64,000 bases of DNA from Nitrospirillum viridazoti (GCF_007827975.1 NZ_VITT01000015.1); one strand, 5' to 3'. Positions 53,831 through 62,290 are shown, counted from the stretch's first letter. Notes: generated from the sequence alone by a model not told the origin. Numbers and translations are program-made.

Positions 53831-55021
53831 ATGGGGCGCATCTTCAACAGGACCATGGGCCTGAACATCCTGGGAAAAGCGCTGCGGCGGGCGCGGCTGG
53901 CGGGGCTCGTGCTGGTTGCATGCCTGGGCCTGGCGAACCCACAACCTGGGCGCGCGTCGGACCATGCCGACCCGACCAACCTGACCGACCCGACGGCCAA
54001 CATCACGGATCTGTTCTTCTACCCGGACGGGGATGACATGATCCTGATCTTCAACGTCAACCGCGCCCTGCTGGCGCCCAAGCCGTACGACCTGACGCCC
54101 TATGACTATGAGATCCACATGGATCTCACCACGCCGCTGTCCTTCCAGGATCCGGTCATCCGCGCCCGGTACGGCGGCACCGTGCTGGTGCCGGACCAGA
54201 TCCATCCCGACGTCACCATCAAGGTGAAACTGCAGGACGACGTGACGGTGAACCGCATCACCTACACAGGCCTGAAGGACACCGACAAGATCAAGACCTA
54301 CTTCGGCGTGCGGGATGACCCCTTCGTCTTCCCGCGCTTCTTCAAGAAGAACGTCATCGCCATGGTGATGCGCATCCCCAAGAGCGCGTTCCCGGCGGAC
54401 CAGCACGACTTCATCCTGTGGGGCACCACGGCCAAGGACGGGACGGAAATCGACCACGTCGGCCGATCCATCCGCACCCAGTTGCCGCGCTTCGGCTTCA
54501 TCAACACGATGCCGCCCAAGGACCAGCTGAAGGCGCTGATGGCGCGCAAGGCCAAGCTGGACAACATCTACAACTATCTGCACAGCGCCAAGGAGTGGTG
54601 GGCGATAGCGGCGGCGGACTTCCTGCAGTTCACCCTGCAGCTGCGGCCCTATGACCTGCAACCCGACGTCATGGTCTATACCGACCGCTTCCCCGTCGGT
54701 TACCCCAACGGCCGCGTGTTGACCGACGACGTGGTGGCGCAGACCTGCGCCTTCGGCGATTGCCTGTTGCAGGAGCTGTCCTTCATCGAGGGCGGCTGGC
54801 CGCGCGCCACGGTGAACGACAAGCCCTTCTCCGCCGAATGGCCCTATCTGGCACAGCAATGGCCCGACCAGACGCCGGCACCGTCCAACGCCCACAGCGT
54901 GCTGCCCTGGGTCATCCTGGGCGTGATCCTGCTGCTGCTGGTCAGCTGGGGGATCGTGGAGATCATCCGCCGCCTGGTCCGGCACCTGCTGCGCTGGTGG
55001 TGGCGCCGGATCGACGCGTGA
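53831..55021 (+). CDS. Membrane-anchored DUF4331 family protein
   Basis: A 396-residue exported protein. After the signal peptide (RLAGLVLVACLGLANP) comes the DUF4331 opening SDHADPTNLTDPTANITDLF, followed by FYPDGDDMILIFNVNRALLA. A C-terminal membrane segment (VLPWVILGVILLLLVSWGIV) and an Arg/Trp-rich tail (RHLLRWWWRRIDA) follow, which is unusual for this family. Two cysteines (TCAFGDC) are in the last third. GGAGG precedes ATG 53831. The stop shares a base with the start of the next gene, so translation is coupled. The DUF4331 role is unknown; the Asp/Asn-rich start resembles calcium-binding surfaces, which is inference. Confidence 0.82.
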   Translation: MGRIFNRTMGLNILGKALRRARLAGLVLVACLGLANPQPGRASDHADPTNLTDPTANITDLFFYPDGDDMILIFNVNRALLAPKPYDLTPYDYEIHMDLTTPLSFQDPVIRARYGGTVLVPDQIHPDVTIKVKLQDDVTVNRITYTGLKDTDKIKTYFGVRDDPFVFPRFFKKNVIAMVMRIPKSAFPADQHDFILWGTTAKDGTEIDHVGRSIRTQLPRFGFINTMPPKDQLKALMARKAKLDNIYNYLHSAKEWWAIAAADFLQFTLQLRPYDLQPDVMVYTDRFPVGYPNGRVLTDDVVAQTCAFGDCLLQELSFIEGGWPRATVNDKPFSAEWPYLAQQWPDQTPAPSNAHSVLPWVILGVILLLLVSWGIVEIIRRLVRHLLRWWWRRIDA

Positions 55022-55836
55022 TGGTCGCGTTGCGCGGGGCGCTGATCGGGCTGGCGGCCGCCTGCTGGGCCGCCGGCGCCCTAGCGCATGATTTCTGGAT
55101 CGAGCCGTCAACCTTCCGTCCCGGCCCCGGCACCGCCGTGGCGGTGGGCCTGAGGGTGGGGGAGAATTTCATCGGCGACCCCGTGCCCCGCACCGCCAGC
55201 CTGATCGGCCGCTTCTTCGTCCGCCAGGCCGGGGAAGAGCAGGCGGTGGGCGGCGCCGACAACATCGACCCGGCCGGCTTCCTGCGCGCCGACGGCCGGG
55301 CCACCGCCCTGATCGGCTATACCGGCGGCGGCAGCTATATCGAACTGCCGGCCGAGCGCTTCACCGCCTATCTGCGCCAATATGGCCTGGACCGCATCGT
55401 GGCGGAGCGGGAACGGCTGGGGGAAAGCGCCCAACCGGGCCGCGAATGCTTCTACCGCTACGCCAAGTCCCTGCTGGCCGGCGCCAAGGCCGACCCGGCG
55501 GTGACCCGGCCCCAGGGCTTCACCTATGAGATCGTGCCCGACGCCGACCCCACGGTACCCGGTGCCGGCCCGGTGCGCGGCCATGTGCTGTTCCTGGGCC
55601 AACCGGTGGCGGGGGCGGTCGTCACCGCGCACCTGCAAGGCCAGCCGGCGGTGCGCCTGGCCACGCACAGCGACGCCCAGGGCGCCTTCGCCTTTCCCCT
55701 GCCCCAACCCGGCGTCTGGCTGATCCGGTCGGTGCACATGGTGCGGGCGGGCATGCTGGCCCACTGGCTGCATCACCGGGACTGGGAAAGCCACTGGGCC
55801 TCGCTGACCTTCGACCGGCCGGGAGCGCCGCCATGA
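55021..55836 (+). CDS. DUF4198-type periplasmic protein
   Basis: A 271-residue exported protein with a signal peptide (GALIGLAAACWAAGALAHDF) leading straight into AHDFWIEPSTFRPGPG, the hallmark N-terminal His-Asp-x-Trp start of DUF4198. A beta-rich C-terminal part follows (VLFLGQPVAGAVVTAHLQGQ, THSDAQGAFAFPLPQPGVW, LIRSVHMVRAG). Some DUF4198 proteins are periplasmic parts of nickel/cobalt uptake systems; the N-terminal His after cleavage could bind metal. It overlaps both neighbours (1 base upstream, 4 bases downstream), so the three genes form a tight operon. Confidence 0.82.
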   Translation: MVALRGALIGLAAACWAAGALAHDFWIEPSTFRPGPGTAVAVGLRVGENFIGDPVPRTASLIGRFFVRQAGEEQAVGGADNIDPAGFLRADGRATALIGYTGGGSYIELPAERFTAYLRQYGLDRIVAERERLGESAQPGRECFYRYAKSLLAGAKADPAVTRPQGFTYEIVPDADPTVPGAGPVRGHVLFLGQPVAGAVVTAHLQGQPAVRLATHSDAQGAFAFPLPQPGVWLIRSVHMVRAGMLAHWLHHRDWESHWASLTFDRPGAPP

Positions 55837-56942
55837 AGGGCTGGCTCTGGACCCCGCTGCTGGGGACCCCGCTGCTGGCGCTGTGCCTGGCGGGCGGCAC
55901 CCAGGCGCATGAGATCGGGACCACGCAGGTGCAGCTGACGGTGGGGCCGGGCGACGCCTGGTCCGCCACCATCACCACCGCCCCCACCGCCCTGGTGAAC
56001 AAGCTGGAGGCGGCGACCGGCCAGCCGCTGAGCCGCGATCTGACGGCGGAACGGGTGCGGGCCATCCTGCCCGCCTACGCCGCCGCCATCGCCGCCCAGG
56101 TGAATCTCAGAGCCGACGGCGCCGCCCAGCCCGCCACGGTGGCGGTGGAGCGGGTGGAGATGCCCAGCGACATCACCCTGCCGGCCTTCGTCGTGCTGCG
56201 CGCCGGCGGCCCTCTGCCGCCCGGAGCGCGTGCCGTCACCTGGCGCTACGGCCTGGTCTACAGCACCTATGGCGTCGTCTTCACCGACGCCGCCGGCGGC
56301 ACCCCGCAAACCCAGTGGCTGGAAGGCGACGCCGCCAGCCCACCCTTCGCCCTGGCCGCCAACGCCGCCCCCCTTGCCCTGCCCCGGCTGGCGACGCAGT
56401 ACCTGGAACTGGGCTTCCTGCACATCCTGCCCGAGGGGCTGGACCACATCCTGTTCGTGCTGGGCATCTTCCTGCTGACCACCCGCCTGCGCTCCATCCT
56501 GGTACAGGTCACGGCCTTCACCCTGGCCCATTCCGTCACCCTGGGCCTGACCATGTATGGCGTGATCAGCCTGCCCTCACGCGTGGTGGAGCCGCTGATC
56601 GCCCTGTCGGTCGCCTATGTGGCGGTGGAGAACATCCTGACGGCACGGCTGACGCCCTGGCGGCCCCTGGTGGTGTTCGCCTTCGGCCTGCTGCACGGCA
56701 TGGGCTTCGCCGGGGCCCTGGCCGACCTGCGTCTGGCCCGGCGCGACGTCATCCCGGCCTTGGTCAGCTTCAACGTCGGCATCGAGCTGGCGCAGCTGTC
56801 CATCATCGCCGCCGCCTACGCCGCCGTGGCCCTATGGCACAAGGACAAGCCCTGGTACCGCCGCCGCGTGGTCATCCCCGCCTCCTCCCTCATCGCCGCC
56901 ACCGGCCTGTTCTGGACGGTGCAGCGCGTGGCGGGCTTTTAA
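55833..56942 (+). CDS. HupE/UreJ-family membrane protein with N-terminal periplasmic domain
   Basis: A 369-residue protein. A signal peptide ends in GGTQAHEIG, followed by a soluble domain (residues about 25-190) and a six-segment HupE/UreJ_2 domain with the family histidine motifs: FLHILPEGLDHILFVLGIFL, TLAHSVTLGLTMYGV and LLHGMGFAGALADLR. HupE/UreJ members transport nickel or cobalt in characterised cases. No hydrogenase or urease genes are near, so the cargo here is open. The start overlaps the preceding gene (ATGA). Confidence 0.85.
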   Translation: MKGWLWTPLLGTPLLALCLAGGTQAHEIGTTQVQLTVGPGDAWSATITTAPTALVNKLEAATGQPLSRDLTAERVRAILPAYAAAIAAQVNLRADGAAQPATVAVERVEMPSDITLPAFVVLRAGGPLPPGARAVTWRYGLVYSTYGVVFTDAAGGTPQTQWLEGDAASPPFALAANAAPLALPRLATQYLELGFLHILPEGLDHILFVLGIFLLTTRLRSILVQVTAFTLAHSVTLGLTMYGVISLPSRVVEPLIALSVAYVAVENILTARLTPWRPLVVFAFGLLHGMGFAGALADLRLARRDVIPALVSFNVGIELAQLSIIAAAYAAVALWHKDKPWYRRRVVIPASSLIAATGLFWTVQRVAGF

Positions 56943-57079
56943 CCCTTATGGGGCCGCTGCCACGGCACGCGTGACACCGCCGCATAATTTCCGGTAATTT
57001 CACTACAAACCGGTAGGAACGCCGCGGCAGCGCGCCTGGTTCCTTCGTGACATCATCGGCAGGGTCGGGGGTTAGCTTC

Positions 57080-57922
57080 ATGCTGGGTCGCATACGCGGG
57101 ATGATGGACAGTCTGCGTCCGTCGGAACGCAAGATCGCAGAAATCGTCCTGAAGCGGCCGCACGCCGTCGTCACCGCCTCGGTGGCGGAGGTGGCGCGCG
57201 AGGCGGATGTCAGCCAGCCCACGGTGGTGCGCTTCTGCCGGTCCATCGGCTGCAGCGGCTATCAGGACTTCAAGCTGCGCCTGGCGCAGGACCTGGCCAC
57301 GGGCACACCCTTCGTCGATGCCGACCTGATGCCCGACGACCCGGTGGCGGAGGTGGCGGCCAAGGTCATCGGCCGGGCCATCAGCGCCTTTTCCCGCATG
57401 CGCAACCAGCTGAACGCGGAAAACCTGAGCCGGGCCGTGGACATCCTGGCCGCCGCGCGGCGTATCGAGATCTACGGCTTCGGCGCCTCCGGCATCGTGG
57501 CGCAGGATGCGCAGAACAAGTTCTTCCGCCTGGGCGTGCCCGTCATCGCCCACAGCGACGTGCATGTGCAGGCCATGGCCGCCAGCATTCTGGGGTCGGA
57601 CGGCGCCGTCATCGCCATTTCCCACACCGGCCGCACGCGCGAGCTGTTGCGTTCCGTCGATCTGGCGCTGGACGGCGGCGCGTCGGTGGTGGCCATCACC
57701 TCGGGCGGGTCGCCGCTGGCGGAGCGGGCGACCGTGCCCCTGCTGGTGGACGTGGATGAGGACACCAGCATCTACACCCCGCGCACCTCGCGCCTGTCGC
57801 ACCTGGCCGTGATCGACGTGCTGCAGGTGGCCGTGGCCCTGCGCCAGGGCACGGCCCTGGGTGAGAACCTGGCCCGGGTGAAGCGCCCCTTGCGCGAACG
57901 GCGCATGACGGAACGGGTGTGA
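57080..57922 (+). CDS. RpiR/HexR-family transcriptional regulator
   Basis: A 280-residue sugar-phosphate-responsive regulator. The N-terminal RpiR helix-turn-helix is LRPSERKIAEIVLKRPHAVV, then ASVAEVAREADVSQPTVVRF, CRSIGCSGYQDFKLRLAQDL. A SIS domain follows (RIEIYGFGASGIVAQDAQNK, AVIAISHTGRTRELL, VVAITSGGSPLAERA). It resembles HexR, which controls Entner-Doudoroff genes, but such genes are not in the window. ATG 57080 is chosen as it gives the usual N-terminus; a GTG at 57047 is in frame. The next gene starts at its stop. Confidence 0.88.
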   Translation: MLGRIRGMMDSLRPSERKIAEIVLKRPHAVVTASVAEVAREADVSQPTVVRFCRSIGCSGYQDFKLRLAQDLATGTPFVDADLMPDDPVAEVAAKVIGRAISAFSRMRNQLNAENLSRAVDILAAARRIEIYGFGASGIVAQDAQNKFFRLGVPVIAHSDVHVQAMAASILGSDGAVIAISHTGRTRELLRSVDLALDGGASVVAITSGGSPLAERATVPLLVDVDEDTSIYTPRTSRLSHLAVIDVLQVAVALRQGTALGENLARVKRPLRERRMTERV

Positions 57923-57924
57923 GC

Positions 57925-58611
57925 ATGGGGCGCCGGCTGGTCCTGGGTATCACGCTCGCCACAGGCCTGGCGGCAGGGCAGGCGCACGCCGGCATGTGGC
58001 TGAGCAGCCCGGATTTGGCGGCCGACGGCACGCTGACCGCCCCCCAGGCCTGGGACCGCGACGGCTGCGGCGGCAAGAACATCTCCCCCGCCCTGCGCTG
58101 GGGCGGGGAGGCGCCGACGACCAAGAGCTTCGCCCTGATCATCATGGATGCGGACGTCAAGAAGGGCTTCCGCCACTGGATGGTGTTCAACATCCCGGCC
58201 GGCGTCCACAGCCTGGCCGCCGGGGCCGGGGCGGCCGACGGCAAGGCCCTGCCCAAGGGGGCGGTGCAGGCGCTCAACGACTTCGGGCCCAAAGGCTACG
58301 GCGGCCCCTGCCCGCCGCCGGGCCAAACCCATCGCTATGTCTTCACCCTCTACGCCCTGAACAAGGACACGCTGGACCTGAACCCGGACCAGCCGGCAGG
58401 CGCCCTGGAATCGCTGGTGCTGACCCACGCGCTGGACAAGGGCCGCCTGCTGGCCAAGTCGCCCCGCTTCGAGGGAGCACCGGAAAAGACGGGGGAGAAG
58501 GCCAAACCGGCGGATGAGAAACCTCCCCCCAAGGCGGAACCGGCGACATCCGAGCCCAAGCCCGCGCCGGGAAAGACGGCGGAGCCGGCGCCGGGAGACA
58601 CCCCGAAATGA
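57925..58611 (+). CDS. Secreted YbhB/YbcL (PEBP-like) family protein
   Basis: A 228-residue exported protein with a signal peptide (RLVLGITLATGLAAGQAHAG). The PEBP fold is seen in SSPDLAADGTLTAPQAWDRD, CGGKNISPALRWGGEAPTT, FALIIMDADVKKGFRHWMVF and NIPAG, then DFGPKGYGGPCPPPGQTHRY, the conserved ligand-binding loop. The last 50 residues are Lys/Pro/Glu-rich (KPADEKPPPKAEPATSEPKP) and unusual for the family, perhaps a cell-wall or membrane-contacting tail. A GTG at 57919 overlapping the previous stop is an alternative start. Confidence 0.85.
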   Translation: MGRRLVLGITLATGLAAGQAHAGMWLSSPDLAADGTLTAPQAWDRDGCGGKNISPALRWGGEAPTTKSFALIIMDADVKKGFRHWMVFNIPAGVHSLAAGAGAADGKALPKGAVQALNDFGPKGYGGPCPPPGQTHRYVFTLYALNKDTLDLNPDQPAGALESLVLTHALDKGRLLAKSPRFEGAPEKTGEKAKPADEKPPPKAEPATSEPKPAPGKTAEPAPGDTPK

Positions 58612-58687
58612 CCCAGGCCCGGGGCAGCCTGGCGGTGACGGGTTCCACCGGCACCACCGTCGCCGACTTCCGCGCGGCTTACATTCC

Positions 58688-59335
58688 GTGAGCGAAACAA
58701 CCCATATTCTAGGGCTGATCCTGGCCGGTGGCCTGGCCCGCCGTTTCGGCGGCGATGAGGTCCAGGCGGTGGACAAGGCGCGCCTGGTCCTGGCCGGCCG
58801 GCCCCTGCTGGCCCATGTGCGCGGACGCCTGGCTCCCCAGGTGTCGGCCTTGGCCTTGAGCGCCAACGGCGACCCCGACCGCTATCGCGACACGGGCCTG
58901 CCCGTCCTGGCCGATAGTGTGCCGGGCTACCCTGGGCCGCTGGCCGGCGTGCTGGCGGGGCTGGAATACGCCGGCACCCAAGGCGGCCATACCCACGTGC
59001 TGAGCGTGCCCGCCGACTGCCCCTTCCTGCCCCTGGATTTGGCCGCGCGCCTGGCGGGCGCGGCGGCCCCCGACGGGGTGGCCTGCGCCACCTCGGGCGG
59101 GCAACGGCATCCGGTGGTGGCGCTGTGGCCCGTGGGCCTGGCCGGTCGCCTGCGCCAAGCGCTGGTCGGGGAAGAGCTGCGCAAGGTCGGCGCCTTCCTG
59201 GCGCGCCAGCCCTTGGCCCTGGTGGACTTTCCGGTTCAACCGGTCGATCCCTTCTTCAACGTCAACACCCCCGCCGACCTGGACGCGGCAGCGGCCTTTC
59301 TATCCAAGGGATTAGCCCCGCCGGCCCAGGCGTAG
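58688..59335 (+). CDS. mobA: Molybdenum cofactor guanylyltransferase MobA
   Basis: Adds GMP to molybdopterin to make the bis-MGD cofactor. The start is GTG 58688. The 215-residue protein has the nucleotide-binding opening ILGLILAGGLARRFGGDEVQ, then KARLVLAGRPLLAHV, DSVPGYPGPLAGVLAGLEYA, the HVLSVPADCPFLPLDLAARL Asp loop and a C-terminal FNVNTPADLDAA, all typical of MobA. It lies 77 bases behind the YbhB gene. moeA and mobB are 3-5 kb away on the other strand. SorA-type enzymes use the simpler cofactor, so bis-MGD enzymes must be encoded elsewhere. Confidence 0.95.
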   Translation: MSETTHILGLILAGGLARRFGGDEVQAVDKARLVLAGRPLLAHVRGRLAPQVSALALSANGDPDRYRDTGLPVLADSVPGYPGPLAGVLAGLEYAGTQGGHTHVLSVPADCPFLPLDLAARLAGAAAPDGVACATSGGQRHPVVALWPVGLAGRLRQALVGEELRKVGAFLARQPLALVDFPVQPVDPFFNVNTPADLDAAAAFLSKGLAPPAQA

Positions 59336-59416
59336 ATATGTCCTTGGCGGCTATTCCGGCATCCGGCGCGCGGTGCCACGCTGGTTCCCCCGATCCAGCG
59401 CTGAAAGGCCCGCCCC

Positions 59417-60460
59417 ATGTGCCAGCACGCCGGCTGCCCTCCGCATGTCTGCTTCATCATTCCGCCGCACATGATGGAGCATGTGGCGACCAACGCCAGC
59501 GATCCCACCCTGCGCAAGCGGGCCTTGCACAACCTTTATCACCAGGGGCAGCTGCGCGGCATGCGCGCCAGCATGAACCAGTTCGCCTTCGCGGGCCTGG
59601 GCACAGGCACCAAGCAGCGCACCGTTTATGACGCCCTGCATGGCGGCGACCTGCCCGGCACGCTGGTGCGGTCGGAGGGACAGCCGGACGGCCAGGACGT
59701 GGCCGTGAACGAGGCCTACGCCTACGCCGGCCAGACCTATGATTTCTATCTGGAGGTGATGAAGCGCAACTCCGTGGACGACAAGGGCATGCGCCTGGAC
59801 TCCACGGTGCACTACAGCACCGACTACGACAACGCCTTCTGGAACGGCCAGCAGATGGTCTATGGCGACGGGGATGGGGAGATATTCGACCGGTTCACCA
59901 AATGCCTGGATGTCATCGGGCATGAACTGACCCACGGCGTCACCCAGTTCACCGCCGGGCTGACCTATTCCAGCCAGTCGGGCGCCTTGAATGAATCCTT
60001 CTCCGACGTCTTCGGATCATTGATCAAGCAGTACGCCGCCGGCGACACGGCCGACCAGGCCGACTGGCTGATCGGCGAGGGCCTGCTGATCCCCAAGGCG
60101 GGCACCAACCGCACGGCCCTGCGATCGATGAAGGCGCCCGGCACGGCCTACGACGACCCCACCCTGGGCAAGGACCCGCAGCCCGCGACCATGAAGGACT
60201 ATTACAGCGGCTCCGACGACAACTACGGCGTCCACATCAATTCCGGCATCCCCAACCACGCCTTCTACCTGGCGGCCACCGCCATTGGCGGCAAGGCGTG
60301 GGAGACGGCGGGCCTGATCTGGTACGAGACCCTAACCACCCGCCTGCAACTGTGGTCGGAGTTCAAGGATGCCGCCGCCGCGACGCGCGACGTGGCGCGG
60401 AAATACGGCGACGCCGCCACCAAGGCGGTGGACGATGCCTGGACGGCCGTGGGCCTTTGA
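59417..60460 (+). CDS. Protealysin-like M4 metalloprotease
   Basis: Zinc protease of the thermolysin family. The active site is HELTHGVTQF (His169, Glu170, His173), the third zinc ligand Glu193 in GALNESFSD, and catalytic-domain His273/His281 in YGVHINSGIPNHAFYL. The short N-terminal propeptide contains IPPHMMEHVA (residues 15-24), the PPL-like motif of protealysin-type precursors, and no signal peptide is seen, as for protealysin. The 347-residue length fits. AAAGG lies 9 bases before the ATG. The next gene, 14 bases away, looks like the matching inhibitor emfourin, so activity is probably kept in check within the cell. Confidence 0.93.
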   Translation: MCQHAGCPPHVCFIIPPHMMEHVATNASDPTLRKRALHNLYHQGQLRGMRASMNQFAFAGLGTGTKQRTVYDALHGGDLPGTLVRSEGQPDGQDVAVNEAYAYAGQTYDFYLEVMKRNSVDDKGMRLDSTVHYSTDYDNAFWNGQQMVYGDGDGEIFDRFTKCLDVIGHELTHGVTQFTAGLTYSSQSGALNESFSDVFGSLIKQYAAGDTADQADWLIGEGLLIPKAGTNRTALRSMKAPGTAYDDPTLGKDPQPATMKDYYSGSDDNYGVHINSGIPNHAFYLAATAIGGKAWETAGLIWYETLTTRLQLWSEFKDAAAATRDVARKYGDAATKAVDDAWTAVGL

Positions 60461-60474
60461 CCCATGCTGCCGCC

Positions 60475-60804
60475 ATGAGCACCGACCAGGCCGCCGCGCC
60501 GCCCATCTTCATCGAATGCCAGCGCCAGGGCGGCATCGCCTTCCCCCTGCGCCGGCCGAAGATCAGCGTGGCGGTCGCGGGCCTGGATGAGGCCGACCGC
60601 CAGGCCCTGATGCGCCTGGTGCGGGCGGCCGACTTCGCGTCGCAGCCCGCCGCCTTCCCCGCCCCCGGCCACCCGGACGCCTTGGAAACCCAGCTGACCG
60701 TGGCCTGGCCCGACCACAGCGCCACCGTGCGCTTCCGCGACGGCGACGGCCACCCCGCCCCGCTGGATGAGCTGGCCGGCTGGGTGCTGCGACATAAGCG
60801 CTGA
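60475..60804 (+). CDS. Emfourin-like protease inhibitor
   Basis: A 109-residue cytosolic protein immediately downstream of the M4 protease. The sequence starts IFIECQRQGGIAFPLRRPK and continues with VAVAGLDEADRQALMRLVRA and ADFASQPAAF, a layout like emfourin, the inhibitor encoded next to protealysin in Serratia. There is no signal peptide. ATG 60475 is the start; the frame is open further upstream only inside the protease gene. The identification uses both pattern and the protease-inhibitor order, which is conserved for this pair. Confidence 0.8.
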   Translation: MSTDQAAAPPIFIECQRQGGIAFPLRRPKISVAVAGLDEADRQALMRLVRAADFASQPAAFPAPGHPDALETQLTVAWPDHSATVRFRDGDGHPAPLDELAGWVLRHKR

Positions 60805-60901
60805 GCCCAGGCGAACAAGCTGACGCGACACACGCAATAGGTTGCACCGCTCCCCCTGTTGACCACACCCTGTCCGCAACCAAGGAACAGGAGGGCCGGG
60901 C

Positions 60902-60967
60902 ATGGTGCGGCAGGCCTCGACCACCGAATTATCACAGGCAACCAACAGGGTAGCGCACACGCGGTAG
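60902..60967 (+). CDS. 21-codon micro-ORF with a strong ribosome site
   Basis: ATG 60902 follows AGGAGG (60889-60894) by 7 bases. The peptide reads MVRQASTTELSQATNRVAHT plus Arg, then TAG. It is hydrophilic and has no known match by eye. It lies between the repeats described for this region. It may be a leader peptide or chance. Confidence 0.25.
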   Translation: MVRQASTTELSQATNRVAHTR

Positions 60968-61087
60968 GTTGTCCCCGCCGCCGTTCACCGGCATGCTCGG
61001 CGCCGTCACCAAGGGTGGTGGACTGGGTCGATCCGCTTACCCATAGGATGCACGACGAAGGCCCGAGGCGGACGAAAGGCAACCGCG

Positions 61088-61141
61088 ATGCTGCGCAAGA
61101 CCCTGTTCCTGCTGCTGGCCCTGCTGGCCTTGGTCGCCTGA
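61088..61141 (+). CDS. 17-codon signal-peptide-like micro-ORF, possibly a broken lipoprotein gene
   Basis: ATG 61088 follows GAAAGG by about 8 bases. The peptide MLRKTLFLLLALLALVA ends with TGA exactly where a lipoprotein cysteine (TGC) would stand. This resembles the leader of small entericidin-type lipoproteins. It may be a membrane micropeptide or a gene broken by one base change; the codons after the stop remain open for another 16 residues and end within the convergent esterase gene. Confidence 0.35.
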   Translation: MLRKTLFLLLALLALVA

Positions 61142-61157
61142 GCCCTTTCGCACGGCA

Positions 61158-62249
61158 CTACCTGTCGTTCGGCCGGCCCAGCTCCCGCGTGAAGAAGCGG
61201 GCCATGACGTCGTAGGCGGCCCGCGCCTCCGGCGATTCGGGGTCGGAGAAGAAGGAGTGGACCATGCCGTCCCAGACGTGCAGCTCCGTCCGCGCGCCGG
61301 CCCGTTCCAGCAGATCCTGGCTGCGCAGCGTGTCGCTCATCATGAAGTCGCGCGTGCCGGTGATCAGCAGGGTGGGCGGAAACTTGGCCAGCACCTCCGG
61401 CGCCACGCCCGGCAGCACCAGGGGGTCCTGGGCGTTGGCGCCCTGGAAATAGGGCAGGTCGACCAGGCGCAGGCCGGGGCCCGGCAGCTGGCCGCCGTAT
61501 AGGGCCGACCAGGCTTGTGAGTCGCCACCGCCGTCCAGCACACCGGCGCAGAAGATGCCGATGGCGCCCGGCCGGGGCAGGCCGTGGGTCTGGAACCAGG
61601 CCACCGCCTCCGCCGTCAGGATGCCGCCGGCGGAACAGCCGTAGATGCCGATGTTCTGCGGCTTGTAGGTCTTCAGCAGATCCTTGTAGACGGCGGCCAC
61701 ATCCTCGCTGGCGGCGGGAAAGCGATGCTCCGGCCCCTGGCGGTAATCCACCGTCACCACCTTGATCCGGGACAGGGCCGCCACCGGCACAGCCTCCACC
61801 AGCCCGCCGGCCCCCGCCCCCCACAGGAAGGCGCCGCCGTGCAGGTTGATCAGCACCCGGTCCGCCACCGCCGGCCCTTTGGCCGGCGCCACCACCTGGG
61901 TGGGCACGCCGCCCATGGTCTGGTCGGTCACGGTGACGGGATAGAGCGCCCGCAACCGGTTGGCGCGGTCCGTATTCATGCGATCGTAGAAGGTGCGGCT
62001 GGCCGGCACGTCGGTGATGGGCGGGGCGTGCACGTCGGCATAGCGCTTGAACCAGTCCCGCGCCTCTGGCGATGCGTAGGAGGAGAAGGGCAGGACCAGG
62101 CTGCCGGGCGCCAGCGGCAGGGTGACGCTGCCGTCGGCCCCCACGGGTGAGGGCGGGGCATCGGCCGCCTGGGCCGCTCCGGTGAAAAGCAGCGCCGCCG
62201 CCATGAGGCCGGCGCGTGCGATGGCATGGATGGATGTCGTCCTGGTCAT
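61158..62249 (-). CDS. Secreted alpha/beta-hydrolase, hormone-sensitive-lipase type
   Basis: A 363-residue exported esterase. Signal peptide IARAGLMAAALLFTGAAQAA. The oxyanion motif LINLHGGAFLWGAG (HGG at 137-139), nucleophile GCSAGG (Ser206), catalytic Asp in TLLITGTRDFMMSD and His in HVWDGMVHSF make the HSL triad. YRQGPEHRFPAASEDVAAVY is the matching family stretch. A LacI-type site lies upstream. Substrates are probably short acyl esters or glycan-linked acetyl groups; not decided by sequence. Confidence 0.9.
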   Translation of the reverse strand: MTRTTSIHAIARAGLMAAALLFTGAAQAADAPPSPVGADGSVTLPLAPGSLVLPFSSYASPEARDWFKRYADVHAPPITDVPASRTFYDRMNTDRANRLRALYPVTVTDQTMGGVPTQVVAPAKGPAVADRVLINLHGGAFLWGAGAGGLVEAVPVAALSRIKVVTVDYRQGPEHRFPAASEDVAAVYKDLLKTYKPQNIGIYGCSAGGILTAEAVAWFQTHGLPRPGAIGIFCAGVLDGGGDSQAWSALYGGQLPGPGLRLVDLPYFQGANAQDPLVLPGVAPEVLAKFPPTLLITGTRDFMMSDTLRSQDLLERAGARTELHVWDGMVHSFFSDPESPEARAAYDVMARFFTRELGRPNDR

Positions 62250-62290
62250 GTCCCCTCCCTGGGCCTTGTTTTGCCGTAGGATACGGGAAA

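Larger units (their letters stand above)
60805..61157. other. 353-base region with micro-ORFs and repeats
   Basis: Contains two short frames with good ribosome sites (listed separately). A 16-base imperfect direct repeat with the core CACACGC-NN-TAGGTTG occurs at 60829-60844 and 60956-60971. CCCTGTTG (60854-60861) and CAACAGGG (60943-60950) form an inverted repeat between the copies. A small RNA is possible but unproven. Confidence 0.35.

Noticed and set aside
57001..57030. Possible HexR operator upstream of the RpiR gene
   Set aside because: GTAATTTCACTAC is not a clear palindrome of the HexR type, so no site was claimed.
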